Position numbers and translations under genes: made by a program
Notes under the pieces: generated by a model
Told to the model about the DNA's origin: nothing
Databases searched by the model: none
Seen by the model: only the letters and a program-made list of their open reading frames with translations
DNA from: a virus
Virus record (IMG/VR): IMGVR_UViG_3300025585_000044
Coordinates: 1-62,316 of that record
DNA length: 62,316 nucleotides
Strand: one strand, 5' to 3'
In this document: positions 1 through 8,314 of the stretch, piece after piece
Layout: every line of letters begins with the position of its first letter
How positions within the stretch are numbered: position 1 is the stretch's first letter

Positions 1-84
1 GGCGTCTGTCTGTGTGAAGCCCAGCTGCTCGGCGTCGGCGAGCAGCGTGGCGTAGTCGTGCGAGTTGAAGATGATGTCGGTCAT
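1..84 (-). CDS. Partial copy of the small protein gene downstream of the tail fibre
   Basis: The reading frame starts MTDIIFNSHDYATLLADAEQ at base 84 and runs off the window at base 1. It is identical over this length to the start of the complete 128-residue gene at 61344-61730. Its ATG overlaps the fibre stop codon (TAATG). If the genome is circular, this is the same gene seen twice rather than a second gene. Function unknown; its position directly after the fibre suggests a fibre-associated or virion protein. Confidence 0.7.
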   Translation of the reverse strand, partial: MTDIIFNSHDYATLLADAEQLGFTQTDA

Positions 85-119
85 TAGTAGGTGCTTCCTA
101 CGATTGATTTTGATTTGAG
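1..119. repeat. Left copy of 119-bp direct repeat (matches 61647-61765)
   Basis: Bases 1-119 are identical to 61647-61765; beyond base 119 the two copies diverge. The repeat covers the 5' part of the small gene downstream of the fibre, the TAATG stop-start junction, and the last codons of the fibre gene. It starts exactly at base 1, which suggests that the window edge is an assembly boundary inside a repeat. Confidence 0.95.
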
Positions 120-3100
120 GATAGCGTCGGGGAGGCGCTGGTTGTAGTAGGCAAACGAACGTATATATCCGCAAGCGAGACCGGCTGTGCCTGTAGGCCA
201 ATAACTACCGAGGAACATCTCACTAACTGTAGGTAGGGTTCCGCTTGTATCTGGCTCTACAGTTCCACCATTTGTGACGGCTGCAAAATCATTGGCTTTA
301 TACGCAAACAACGTGCGGTATATAGTTCCGGCGGTATAGCCAGATGACAAGCTATCAAGCGAAGCCTGCGTTACGCCGCCAACAATAACGCCGGAGTTAA
401 TTTTACCGGATGAGTTGTATATTGTGTAATACCGATTATTGCTTGTTCCATCGCTTACGCTCAACATACCGTAATTATACGCTGTTCCTTCTAAAGCCAT
501 CGTGCCGTTTGTAGAGTTCCAGAAAGACGAGAAATTTGAGCCAGAAGCCATTGCGACATCAGCGGCGCGGGTGACAGCGCCGGTCGTCGTGGGGATGTAG
601 CTGGTGGGGAAGGAGCCTGCTTCGAGTTGTGCGCCGAAGAGAGAAATGGTCTCCGTCCCGGCAGCATTGAAAGTTACTTCCCCCGCGCCATTAAACGTGT
701 TTCCTGTCTTAGATGAGGCGATACAGGCTTCCAGATAAACGGTTGTTTGCGATGTCTTACCTGTCAACGAAAGACGGAACCAGCCATTCCCGAGATATTC
801 CTGCTTTGTCCCGGCAATCGTTCCAGACGATGTTCCAACACTCTGCTCCGTGCGTGCTGTAAGCGACGTATCGCCAATATCAAACACAGCCGAGATATAA
901 TGGTTTGCCGAGTTGCCAAAGACATTTAGGTTAACATACCTTGACGTTCCCGCCTTTGCATAAAGAGAATATGTGTAGTCCGTGTTCGCGCTTACCGAAA
1001 TAGCCGCAGTCGAATACAACATATGATAGGCGTTGCCCGCAACAGCCTTAATCGTCTGCGCGCTTCCTGACACAGCGTCAGGGCCAGCTATAGTGCTGTC
1101 TTTTGTTGACTGTCCCGTCGTCCAATTCGCGGACGTAAACGCGCTGAGAGCGATATTCGTCCTGCTCTCCTCAATCAGCATCCCCCTTGGTGTCGCCGGG
1201 GTCACGCTGGGGTCATAGTCGTAGCGCGGCTGATACACGGCGGCGCTGGTCGTTGGGATGTAGGTTGAGGGGGCGGCTTGGTAGGTGACTTGTTCTAGCT
1301 GCGCGTTCCAGACGAGAACGCCGTTTGTTCCGCTTCGGGTGGCTGTCCCTGATCCATTTGCATCTACAGGGGCAAAGTCAAAATATGCAGAAACGCCCGT
1401 AGCGCCGCCTGTTACGGCCACAGACAAACGATACCAACCGCTGCCTACAGATGTTATAGAGCCGACATGCCCTGTAGCCTGAGTTCCAACTACGCCATTC
1501 TGAAGGTCAAACCAAACACACGCGCCATTGGTTGGGCCGTTTGTTCCAAGAGCAAACCATGTCATGCCACTCGCTTTTGCGTATAGTGACAAGATGTATT
1601 TAACGCCAGTTGCATAGGTGTTCGCGACGTAAACTTCTCTGGCCGTTCCAGTGGTCGTCGGATAAACAAGCCAAGCCGTTGACCCCGCATTCGGGTCAGT
1701 CTGACCACTAGTAAGGGTCATGTTGGTATATGTCCAAGCAGCGTTGGAAAACGCATTGCTCTGCAACAACAAATTCGCCGGAGCCCACGTCAGCGTCCCG
1801 GTGCTGTCATGCATCATCCGGTTGCCGGTGGTGCCGCTATTGTCAATCCACGTCGGCGTGGAGATGGTCCCGGCTGCGGCATTGACGTATGCCCGCAAGC
1901 TCGTAACCCAGCCGTATGTCGGCGTGGAGATGGTCAGCGGGCTGGTGGAGGAAGCATTGATGTTAGCGGACCACGAGCCGCCAGTCTGCTCGTCGATGTA
2001 GAAGCTCTCGACAAGCCGATTGGTGTAGCTGGCGAGCGTGAATGTCTCGGCGGCGCGGGCGATGCTGCCAGTTGCGACAGTTGGAATAAAACTTGTGACA
2101 AACGCGCCGTTTTCTACCTGAACACCCCATAGCGAAAAATAATTTGAGCCATTTGCGCCGGAATTTGCGCCAATGTAAAAAGAGGCGTTGGTGGTATTAA
2201 AGGCGACGCGATACCAGCCGTTACCGGCATTTGTTACAGAGACGTATGTATAAACAGAAGGAAATGTTGACGACCCATTCGACAGGTTTACGGTCCAAAC
2301 ATTTCCTGCGCCGTCTTGACCAGTGATTGTGCTTATGCCCGTCCCTGCTTTTGCGTAAAAAGAAACTGTTCTTCCAGAAGAGTATATCGTTCCAGAGGCA
2401 TCAACAATGCCATTCACACTGTTGTTGCTGACCGGGACAATAGCCTGCGCTGTGTTAGTCCCGTCTGGTGCAATTGTTAATAGTGTTGTGTTATTTACGG
2501 TGCAAGAGCCTAGCTTTGTCCACGCAGATGTCTGCGTAAAGTCGCTTGAGTAAGAACGATAATTCGTCCGCGCCCCCTCCACCAGCAGCCCCTTCGGCTG
2601 CAAGGTCGCGGGGTCGTAATCAAAGCGCGGGCCGTAGTAGGCGGCGGTGGTGGTGATGACTTGGTCGCCGGAGCGGGGTGTGGTTTCGTATGTGACTAGC
2701 GACGCCGCAGATTTATAGACAAAAATGCCATTTGTCCCGTCACCCGTTCCAGCTGAAGCGTTTGACAGGCGCGGATATAGGTAGACTGCGCCGCTGTAGA
2801 ATTGAACCCCTATTGAGTTCCATCCAGCGTTCTTAGCGACGACCGTAATCAGCATACGCGCGCCTGATGTCGTCGCGGTTTTAAACGAAACCTGCCACCA
2901 ACCGCTTCCTAAACTTGTTGCAATCGCATCGGTCGCGCCTCCTGCTAGGTTGGATGTAGCGCCTGTCGTGAGGTCAAATGCAATTAGGTCGTTTGCGGAA
3001 CCAGTAATAGCTGTTTGATTAATGGACCCGTTTGTTTGCCCATTTGTAACAACGAGTTTGAACGCGGTTGTGCCGCCTAATGGATCGGCCTGCCCGCCAG

Positions 3101-3350
3101 TTGGAGTAACATTGGCTGCCGACCACGTCACATTGAACGTATTGCTATACGTCAGCAGATTATTCGGCGCATATGTCAGCTTGCCCGTGCTGTCATACAG
3201 CATCGCATTGCCCGCGCGGGTGATAAGCCCGCCGGTCGGCATAGAGGACGTGGTGGAGAGGGTTGAGAAGTCGTTGAGCGGCTGCGTAAACAGCCCCAGA
3301 ACGACCGGAGACGCGGAATTATACAGGCCAGTCGGGAAGGGAAGCGGCAT
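84..3350 (-). CDS. Large tail fibre with repeated carbohydrate-binding-like modules and a variable tip
   Basis: This 1088-residue protein is almost certainly a receptor-binding tail fibre. It contains about three tandem related modules, each with an NLL-x-x-SN-x-F...W stretch, a GWW/GWYR turn, a Y-x-P-R-x-DYDP segment and a G-LL-(V/I)E-x-(A/S)RTN motif; this module is common in phage fibres and resembles lectin-like or carbohydrate-binding domains. The last ~160 residues look like a LamG-like tip ending in NQRL..LKSKSIVGSTY. Start: ATG at 3350 overlaps the stop of the upstream fibre gene (TGATG), implying translational coupling. The tip differs from the copy at the other end of the window although the flanks are identical. 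Fibre role: high confidence. Sugar specificity: not inferable. Confidence 0.9.
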   Translation of the reverse strand: MPLPFPTGLYNSASPVVLGLFTQPLNDFSTLSTTSSMPTGGLITRAGNAMLYDSTGKLTYAPNNLLTYSNTFNVTWSAANVTPTGGQADPLGGTTAFKLVVTNGQTNGSINQTAITGSANDLIAFDLTTGATSNLAGGATDAIATSLGSGWWQVSFKTATTSGARMLITVVAKNAGWNSIGVQFYSGAVYLYPRLSNASAGTGDGTNGIFVYKSAASLVTYETTPRSGDQVITTTAAYYGPRFDYDPATLQPKGLLVEGARTNYRSYSSDFTQTSAWTKLGSCTVNNTTLLTIAPDGTNTAQAIVPVSNNSVNGIVDASGTIYSSGRTVSFYAKAGTGISTITGQDGAGNVWTVNLSNGSSTFPSVYTYVSVTNAGNGWYRVAFNTTNASFYIGANSGANGSNYFSLWGVQVENGAFVTSFIPTVATGSIARAAETFTLASYTNRLVESFYIDEQTGGSWSANINASSTSPLTISTPTYGWVTSLRAYVNAAAGTISTPTWIDNSGTTGNRMMHDSTGTLTWAPANLLLQSNAFSNAAWTYTNMTLTSGQTDPNAGSTAWLVYPTTTGTAREVYVANTYATGVKYILSLYAKASGMTWFALGTNGPTNGACVWFDLQNGVVGTQATGHVGSITSVGSGWYRLSVAVTGGATGVSAYFDFAPVDANGSGTATRSGTNGVLVWNAQLEQVTYQAAPSTYIPTTSAAVYQPRYDYDPSVTPATPRGMLIEESRTNIALSAFTSANWTTGQSTKDSTIAGPDAVSGSAQTIKAVAGNAYHMLYSTAAISVSANTDYTYSLYAKAGTSRYVNLNVFGNSANHYISAVFDIGDTSLTARTEQSVGTSSGTIAGTKQEYLGNGWFRLSLTGKTSQTTVYLEACIASSKTGNTFNGAGEVTFNAAGTETISLFGAQLEAGSFPTSYIPTTTGAVTRAADVAMASGSNFSSFWNSTNGTMALEGTAYNYGMLSVSDGTSNNRYYTIYNSSGKINSGVIVGGVTQASLDSLSSGYTAGTIYRTLFAYKANDFAAVTNGGTVEPDTSGTLPTVSEMFLGSYWPTGTAGLACGYIRSFAYYNQRLPDAILKSKSIVGSTY
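586..685. repeat. Right flank of the variable fibre tip (100 bp, matches 62217-62316)
   Basis: Bases 586-685 are identical to the last 100 bases of the window. Together with repeat 1-119 they bracket a diverged segment (120-585 here, 61766-62216 there) that encodes the C-terminal tip of the fibre. The offset differs by 15 bases between the flanks, so the two tip alleles differ in length by five codons. Confidence 0.95.
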
Positions 3351-4744
3351 CAGGCAAACCCAATCTGAGCGGTGGCGTAGAAGCTGGTGCCGTCATACAC
3401 GGCGGTGACAACGTCAATCGCGCCAGCAGAGGTTGAGAGCGTCGGAGCCGCGCCGCCCTGCCACTTGAAGCTGGTCCACGTCGTAATCGTCTTGTTGCCG
3501 CCCGTGCCCTGCGTGATGACGACCAGATAGGTGCCGCCCGCGACGGCGTTGCTAATCGTCAGGGTCGCGCCGACCTGATCAAGCGTCAGCGTAGCTACCG
3601 ACGAAAGATTAGCATCCCACGTAATCGTCGCGCCGGAAGTAAGCGCGGTCGGCGGGCTGTAAAGCTGCGCGGCTGCGATGTTGGAGTAGGCGCTATCGTC
3701 CGCAAGGCGAACCTGTAGCGTCGCGCTGGAGCGTTTCAGCGCGGGGAAGGAGGAGGTAGCGCCGCCGAACTGGATTAAGCTGGCGCTTCTAAATTGCACA
3801 TTCCCGCCGGATAGAAATGTGGCAATAGCGCCTGTGCCAACTTTTTGAATCACAAAGTCATCTGTTGAGTTACTTAAATAATAATTCCAAACTGAAGTGC
3901 CTCCGCGCGCAAAATTAAAGACAGCAAAGTTTGATCCTACTGAGTTTATTGTGAAGTCTGTTCTTGATGGGCTTGTTAAAGTCAGAGTATATCCATCAAT
4001 AGTATCGGCGGTAAATGCCTTTCCGGAAATAACAATCGCGCGTGCTGTTCCGCTTCCAGCAACCTCCTGTCCAATTGAAAATTGATTTGAAGTCCATTTT
4101 ACAAAACCGCGCTCATAGTTGCTCGCGTCGGTGTAGGTATTGTAGACGTTGAACGTCTGCGCGTTCGTGCTGTTCCTCAGCGCGAGCGTGTTGGCGGCGT
4201 CGGGAAGAATAGTCGCGGCAGCGCTTGTCGGACCAAGCGTTAAAGCGCCAGATGTAGTCAGTCTCAAAACCTGAGCATAAGAACCAGCGTTATTGCGAAT
4301 AGCCAGCCCATTTGTGGGCACGTCTATATAAAATAAGTCGCCGGAATTTGGTATTATCCCGGAGATTGTATCCGTGTTCATCAAAGAACCGGCAAATATT
4401 GCGTTCCGTGCGCTTGTTAGCGTCAGAGCAGCCGCATACGAGGTGCCATTGTGCGTCTGAAAGATAATCGACCCGCCAGCGGTCGTTCCAGCGGAGCCCT
4501 TGATCGTGAAGTTCGGGCCGGTCGTGCTTGCGCCCGTGTTGCTCTGGACCTGTAGCGTCTGGGGGACAGCGCCGGAGGCAACGTCCGCAGCGCCGAGTTG
4601 GGTCGTGGGGCCGCCGAGGACGAAAGCTGAAATGCTGGAGCTTGTTAGCTTGTAATTTGCGCCGCTGCGAGCAATGACAAATTCGTCTCCGGCCTGTGCA
4701 ATTGTGCCGCCAGTCGGAAATCCTGAAATGGGGAGATTTGCCAT
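3350..4744 (-). CDS. Tail fibre / appendage protein
   Basis: 464 residues, rich in Ser, Thr, Ala and Gly, with the low-complexity beta-rich texture of trimeric phage fibres. The N-terminal MANLPISGFP-x-GG pattern (residues 1-14) is typical of phage fibre N-termini. The C-terminal ~100 residues repeat short ATLTL/TLTISNAVAGG strands that resemble a fibre head domain. It lies directly upstream of, and is coupled to, the main fibre gene (TGATG). I infer a connector or co-fibre carrying the main fibre; it could also be an independent appendage. No catalytic motif is visible. Confidence 0.75.
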   Translation of the reverse strand: MANLPISGFPTGGTIAQAGDEFVIARSGANYKLTSSSISAFVLGGPTTQLGAADVASGAVPQTLQVQSNTGASTTGPNFTIKGSAGTTAGGSIIFQTHNGTSYAAALTLTSARNAIFAGSLMNTDTISGIIPNSGDLFYIDVPTNGLAIRNNAGSYAQVLRLTTSGALTLGPTSAAATILPDAANTLALRNSTNAQTFNVYNTYTDASNYERGFVKWTSNQFSIGQEVAGSGTARAIVISGKAFTADTIDGYTLTLTSPSRTDFTINSVGSNFAVFNFARGGTSVWNYYLSNSTDDFVIQKVGTGAIATFLSGGNVQFRSASLIQFGGATSSFPALKRSSATLQVRLADDSAYSNIAAAQLYSPPTALTSGATITWDANLSSVATLTLDQVGATLTISNAVAGGTYLVVITQGTGGNKTITTWTSFKWQGGAAPTLSTSAGAIDVVTAVYDGTSFYATAQIGFA

Positions 4745-4747
4745 CTT

Positions 4748-4957
4748 TTATTCCTGCAGGATAAAGTCCACGTTGCCTTCTTGCATGATGAAGTCAACCA
4801 GACTGCCTTCTTGGAGTATTCCGTTATTGCCCGGCGGCCCGGGCGTGCCGCCACCAAAGCCCTGAAACGACAATCCGGTTCCAACAGTCATCCCCGCAGA
4901 GGGGGATAGACCTGTTGGAATGCTCAGTCCGGGGTCTGTCGTCAGGCCGTTAGCCAT
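4748..4957 (-). CDS. Small collagen-like/Gly-Pro protein
   Basis: 69 residues, not assigned to a family. A Gly-rich centre (GFGGGTPGPPGNNG) is followed by two near-identical C-terminal tails, LQEGSLVDFIMQE and GNVDFILQE, an obvious short internal repeat. The start overlaps the upstream stop (TAATG), so it belongs to the fibre operon. Probably a small virion or fibre-assembly component. Confidence 0.6.
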   Translation of the reverse strand: MANGLTTDPGLSIPTGLSPSAGMTVGTGLSFQGFGGGTPGPPGNNGILQEGSLVDFIMQEGNVDFILQE

Positions 4958-5304
4958 TAAATCGGCCCGTTGCTGCTCTGGAGGAATGTAGCCACAACAG
5001 AGCCACTGCCGCTTGCCAGCTTAATCCGCGCAAACTTCGGCGCGAACAGGAAGTTGCTCTGCTTCGTCGCCGTGGCGCCAACAACATTCGTGTCCGAACT
5101 ATCAACCCAAGTCATTGAGCCTTCAGCAACAGGATTGAATGGGTCGTTCGGGTCGTCCAGCGACGACTGAACCGTGTAGTTCACCGTGCCCGTCACCGTG
5201 CACTGGATCGAAATGTTCGGCGGCGCGAAGTCGTCAAAGCGCACTGAGGAGGAATATTTCACTCCACCCGATGCGTCGGAAACTGTTACCTGTCGAGCCT
5301 GCAT
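4957..5304 (-). CDS. Small putative virion protein
   Basis: 115 residues with alternating polar and hydrophobic strands (QVTVSD, YSSSVRFDDF, SIQCTVTGTVNYTVQSSLDD) and a conserved-looking WVDSSDTNVVGATATK stretch. It looks like a compact beta-sandwich, of the type found among minor head or tail components. Its ATG overlaps the stop of the 57-residue basic gene upstream (TAATG). Specific function unknown. Confidence 0.65.
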   Translation of the reverse strand: MQARQVTVSDASGGVKYSSSVRFDDFAPPNISIQCTVTGTVNYTVQSSLDDPNDPFNPVAEGSMTWVDSSDTNVVGATATKQSNFLFAPKFARIKLASGSGSVVATFLQSSNGPI

Positions 5305-5477
5305 TATCGTTTTCCCTTCGTGTGGCCCGCTCTGGCGGCCGCTACGTTGTCGACCAGGTTCGGGTATGGCCGGCCGGCGGCGCGAGCTTTTGCCTTTGCC
5401 ATTTTAACACCTTTCACGCTCAAAGCACGCTTCTTGGCGTCTTTTGGGGCGTCTTTTTCCCAGAATGGCTTGGACAT
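5304..5477 (-). CDS. Small basic protein (57 aa)
   Basis: A 57-residue frame starting MSKPFWEKDAPKDAKKRALS and ending AGHTKGKR, bounded by a TGA one base upstream of its ATG and by a TAATG junction with the next gene. Very Lys/Arg/Ala-rich. It falls exactly in the otherwise empty gap between two real genes, which supports it. One of a cluster of small basic proteins downstream of the capsid gene; DNA binding inside the head is a guess. Confidence 0.7.
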   Translation of the reverse strand: MSKPFWEKDAPKDAKKRALSVKGVKMAKAKARAAGRPYPNLVDNVAAARAGHTKGKR

Positions 5478-5478
5478 A

Positions 5479-5748
5479 TCAGCAGTCCCACTTTCTGAGG
5501 GCCTTGTTGATGCGGCTATTAGGATCGGCCGCAGCCGCGGCGCCAGTCAGCTTCTTCTTCATACCGGTCATACGGCTACAGAATGAGGAACGACGACTCG
5601 CCGCCTTATCGCTCTTAGCCGCCTGTTCCTTCGACACCGGAGGCTTCAGGTTCATGCCCTGCGCCTTCGCCGACGCGCGCCCCTTGGCGTTTAAGCCGCC
5701 TTCTTTATTTTTTCCGGCAGCCCGCTGCCAGGCAGGAGATTTCGCCAT
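5479..5748 (-). CDS. DUF6321-like small basic phage protein
   Basis: 89 residues, start chosen at MAKSPAWQR (ATG at 5748) because a GAGAGGG ribosome site precedes it; a longer frame adds six unsupported residues. The pattern MAKSPAWQR...GLNAKGRASAKAQGMNLKPPV...SFCSRMTGM...DPNSRINKALRKW is the signature of DUF6321, a family frequent in environmental phages. Biochemical role unknown. Three similar basic proteins lie side by side here (5304-6032). Confidence 0.8.
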   Translation of the reverse strand: MAKSPAWQRAAGKNKEGGLNAKGRASAKAQGMNLKPPVSKEQAAKSDKAASRRSSFCSRMTGMKKKLTGAAAAADPNSRINKALRKWDC

Positions 5749-5764
5749 ATCGCCCTCTCTTGGC

Positions 5765-5787
5765 AAAACGGGGGCTCGATGCCCCCG
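5765..5787 (-). terminator. Weak hairpin terminator in the late operon
   Basis: Read leftward: CGGGGGC stem, 5-base loop, GCCCCCG, then TTTT. It sits in the 70-base gap between the genes at 5820-6032 and 5479-5748. The U tract is short, so attenuation rather than full termination is likely. Confidence 0.5.
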
Positions 5788-5819
5788 CTGATTGCTCTAT
5801 GCCACAAGAAGCGCCGCCA

Positions 5820-6032
5820 TCAATACGGCTTCGGGGCCGCCCCGCGCGGCGTGCCGCCTTTGGCTGACGAAAACACGCCGCCGCCCGTGGCGCGGGCAGG
5901 CTTCTCGCCCTTCTCCGCCTTGGACATAACGGCCTTGCCGCCCTTTTTCATGCAGCCGCCACCCTTCTTGAAGCCGTCGGTCTTCTCTCCGGCTTCCTTG
6001 ATGGTCGAAGCCTTTCCTTTGTAAGCACCCAT
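5820..6032 (-). CDS. Small Lys/Gly-rich (KGG-type) protein
   Basis: 70 residues with repeated KKGG/KGG motifs (FKKGGGCMKKGGKAV; AKGG). Strong ribosome site AGGAGG upstream of ATG 6032. Composition suggests an intrinsically disordered, nucleic-acid-binding or structural filler protein, similar in style to the 357-residue protein at 10743-11816. No catalytic residues seen. Confidence 0.65.
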   Translation of the reverse strand: MGAYKGKASTIKEAGEKTDGFKKGGGCMKKGGKAVMSKAEKGEKPARATGGGVFSSAKGGTPRGAAPKPY

Positions 6033-6044
6033 GAGAACCTCCTG

Positions 6045-6512
6045 TTACGGTGTCAGGTTGTAGGCCTGCACATATTCGATGCTAAGCGTAGCCGCCCCAG
6101 TGGACCCGGAAGGCGCATTGGCTGCTTTGACATAAATGATCACGTCGTTCGCCCCAACGTCTACCCAGGCCGCCGTGCGCGTGGCGTCAGTGCCCGGGCT
6201 TGCCGAAAAAAGCCCAACGGCATTAAGCAGGAAGTTTGCAGCCGCAACGAGCTCTGTTGACGTAGCCGAGGTGCCAATATTCAGCCCCGCAGAGGCGCCA
6301 GTAAAGGCAACGGATACAAGAGCGGTGATGCCGACAATCTGGCTATTCGCAGGCAAACAGATTGCCGTGGCGGCGGCCGTGGCAGACTGCGTGACGGCGA
6401 CAGACTGAACCATCTGGACGTATCCAACGTTCCTCACAGATCCGGCGGAAGACCCGGTGGTGTTAAGAACGTTGCCGGCCCTGATGGGGCCAGTAAAGGT
6501 TGTTGTTCCCAT
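6045..6512 (-). CDS. Putative capsid decoration/minor head protein
   Basis: 155 residues, small-residue-rich and beta-prone, with the N-terminal TTTFTGPI-x-AG pattern and a body of alternating strands. It follows the major capsid gene after a terminator-like hairpin and has a strong AGGAGGAG ribosome site. I infer a decoration or minor head protein from position and composition. Confidence 0.6.
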   Translation of the reverse strand: MGTTTFTGPIRAGNVLNTTGSSAGSVRNVGYVQMVQSVAVTQSATAAATAICLPANSQIVGITALVSVAFTGASAGLNIGTSATSTELVAAANFLLNAVGLFSASPGTDATRTAAWVDVGANDVIIYVKAANAPSGSTGAATLSIEYVQAYNLTP

Positions 6513-6587
6513 TTACTCCTCCTGCACAAAGATTGATTGCGTCGTCTGTGCAGCGTCCGCTTGGCCGGTCGACGCAATTCAAGCACC

Positions 6588-6618
6588 AAGACAAAGCGGG
6601 ACCATTTATGGCCCCGCT
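6588..6618 (-). terminator. Terminator after the major capsid gene
   Basis: Read leftward: an 11-bp stem AGCGGGGCCAT / ATGGTCCCGCT (one G-U pair), AA loop, followed by TTGTCTT. It starts 10 bases after the capsid stop codon. Such hairpins commonly set a high capsid-to-downstream ratio. Confidence 0.65.
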
Positions 6619-6627
6619 CTGCATTTA

Positions 6628-7533
6628 TTACGACGGGAACGATCCGTAGATTGAACGCCAGTTGTAATACGAGAACGAGTAGCGCTCGTAAGCCTTGACC
6701 AGCAAGTTGTCTGTAACGAAGTCGATCTGCATATCAGTCTCGAACGGAATACGCTCCATGTAGGAGAGGCCGTCGATGTTGGTCAGCAGGAACCACGCCG
6801 TCGAGGAGGTCAAGAAGTCATTGGACATGTAACCCTCCGGCAATCCGCCGGCAGTCATCATGATCGCATTCACATCATTGTCCGCCGTGCCGGGGCGCAA
6901 CTCAGTCTTCGTCAGGCGGATTGCAGTCGGCTCAAGAGCCGGCGGCACAACCAGACGACGACCGCGGGCGAAAATCTTCAGACCAGCCTGGTCCTTGAAA
7001 TTCGTCCTGATTGAGATCATCGCATTAAGAAGCGTCGCCTCGTTCAGGTCGACCGTCGTCTTGTTTGAGACGGTGCTTCCATCAATCGGGTGATCGGTGG
7101 CGCAAAGAGCCTTGCCGTCGCCGCCAACGGACGCAGAGTAGGTCTGAGCCGTGTTGAGGACATTCGCGCCGTAGATTTCCTTCGTCTGATGAAAGCTTTC
7201 AATCAGGCCAAGGTTCGACGGCATGAACTGTGACTTATACAGATTGTCGTCGATGGCCTTGCGCGTAATGGCGTAACCAAGGCCGATTTCAACGTGCTCC
7301 TGGTTATACACATAACGCTCGCCGGCGCCATTATCGAACGCCGTCTGACCACCTTCCGTCTTTAGCTGGGCAAGCCCCAGGAAGCGCATCTCTGCAGTGC
7401 GCTCAAGCGCCATTTTAGAGTTGTGCTTCGTGAAGATCTTGTCGTATTGCGACGGGATCTGCTCATACTTGCCTTCAATTCCCCGCAGGCCGGGGAGGAG
7501 AAGGTCTTTGATGGCGGAAAGATTAACAGCCAT
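6628..7533 (-). CDS. Major capsid protein (Mu gpT-like head protein)
   Basis: 301 residues, the usual length for the Mu-like (gpT) branch of HK97-fold capsid proteins. Diagnostic features: the N-terminal LLPGL..IEGKYEQIPSQYDKIF, a central region LCATDHPIDGSTVSNKTT, and the closing block WFLLTNIDGLSYMERIPFETDMQIDFVTDN. No separate delta domain or protease is evident; a scaffold gene lies upstream at 9104-10030. Preceded by an excellent AAGGAG site and followed by a hairpin terminator, as expected for the most abundant virion protein. The upstream neighbour is a likely decoration protein. Confidence 0.9.
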   Translation of the reverse strand: MAVNLSAIKDLLLPGLRGIEGKYEQIPSQYDKIFTKHNSKMALERTAEMRFLGLAQLKTEGGQTAFDNGAGERYVYNQEHVEIGLGYAITRKAIDDNLYKSQFMPSNLGLIESFHQTKEIYGANVLNTAQTYSASVGGDGKALCATDHPIDGSTVSNKTTVDLNEATLLNAMISIRTNFKDQAGLKIFARGRRLVVPPALEPTAIRLTKTELRPGTADNDVNAIMMTAGGLPEGYMSNDFLTSSTAWFLLTNIDGLSYMERIPFETDMQIDFVTDNLLVKAYERYSFSYYNWRSIYGSFPS

Positions 7534-7549
7534 TGGTCCTTACTCCTTT

Positions 7550-8137
7550 TTAAACGCCAGTAAGCTGCTTGGTGCTTACGTTGTTGAAGGCGACAATTGC
7601 CTTTTGATAGGCGCCGCTTTCTGTTCCGTTTTGACCAGGCGGATCAGTTACAAGGGCGACAACACGAAACGGCAAGCTATTGTCTGTCCCAACGGTCGCA
7701 AGATACGCGCCGGAAAGACCGTTGGCCGCCGTGCCAGACCCAATGTTAAACCCGACATTGGCGTTAACGTATGTCTGATCGACGGACACGTTGCCGAACT
7801 GAGCAACGAACTTTGCATTGGGGTCATTGATGATATAGCCCTCAACCGTCTGTGTCGAAGCCACGTCGGATCCCGGCCAATAGTTTGACCAGACGACACG
7901 CTTCTGCGCGATTGAGAGATACTTGCACCCAACAAAAATGCCGGCAACCTGAGTGTTGCCCGACCCCGAGGAGGTGACGCCGACTACGACATAGCCATTG
8001 CCATCCGGATTTACGGGATCGCCGTAATAAATCGCGCTTGCATTGTAAGCGATCTGAACGGCTACCTGCTCATAGGTTGGTGCAGAGCCGGTGCCGCTAT
8101 ACTGCTGGAAACCGTTGTAGGCGGCTGTGTTCGCCAT
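7550..8137 (-). CDS. Putative head decoration protein
   Basis: 195 residues, beta-rich, beginning MANTAAYNGFQQYSGTGSAP and containing repeated AG-x-FVGC, VVWSNYWPGSD and VEGYIINDPNAKFVAQFG segments. This family sits directly upstream of gpT-like capsid genes in many phages and is usually annotated as a structural or decoration protein. Preceded by an AAGGAG site and by a terminator hairpin, so it probably starts a separately regulated capsid unit. Confidence 0.7.
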   Translation of the reverse strand: MANTAAYNGFQQYSGTGSAPTYEQVAVQIAYNASAIYYGDPVNPDGNGYVVVGVTSSGSGNTQVAGIFVGCKYLSIAQKRVVWSNYWPGSDVASTQTVEGYIINDPNAKFVAQFGNVSVDQTYVNANVGFNIGSGTAANGLSGAYLATVGTDNSLPFRVVALVTDPPGQNGTESGAYQKAIVAFNNVSTKQLTGV

Positions 8138-8269
8138 GACAGGTTCTCCTTTTTACAGGAGGCTCCTTCATCGCGCGCCGGGGCGATTGTAGAACCAGGA
8201 AGTGCTAATGCCTCACGCCGGGGAGGCCCGAGCCGTCTTGCAGCCTGGGGGCATTATCTATAAACAATG

Positions 8270-8306
8270 ATGAAAAGTAAAGAGGCGGCCAGAAGCCGCC
8301 CCTTTT
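8270..8306 (-). terminator. Hairpin terminator between the Acb2-like gene and the capsid unit
   Basis: A GGCGGC / GCCGCC stem with a five-base loop starts a few bases beyond the stop codon of the 8315-8530 gene and is followed, leftward, by TCTTTACTTTT. The other strand has a T6 run as well, so the hairpin could act in both directions. About 130 further bases (8138-8270) hold no gene I can support and may carry the capsid-unit promoter. Confidence 0.6.
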
Positions 8307-8314
8307 TTGAGAAG

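Noticed and set aside
1-119. Terminal direct repeat of a linear genome
   Set aside because: The matching copy at 61647-61765 is not at the end; 551 further bases follow it, and they diverge before matching again.
1-700. Diversity-generating retroelement acting on the fibre tip
   Set aside because: No reverse transcriptase, no template repeat with A-specific changes. The two tips differ throughout, with length change, which fits recombination.
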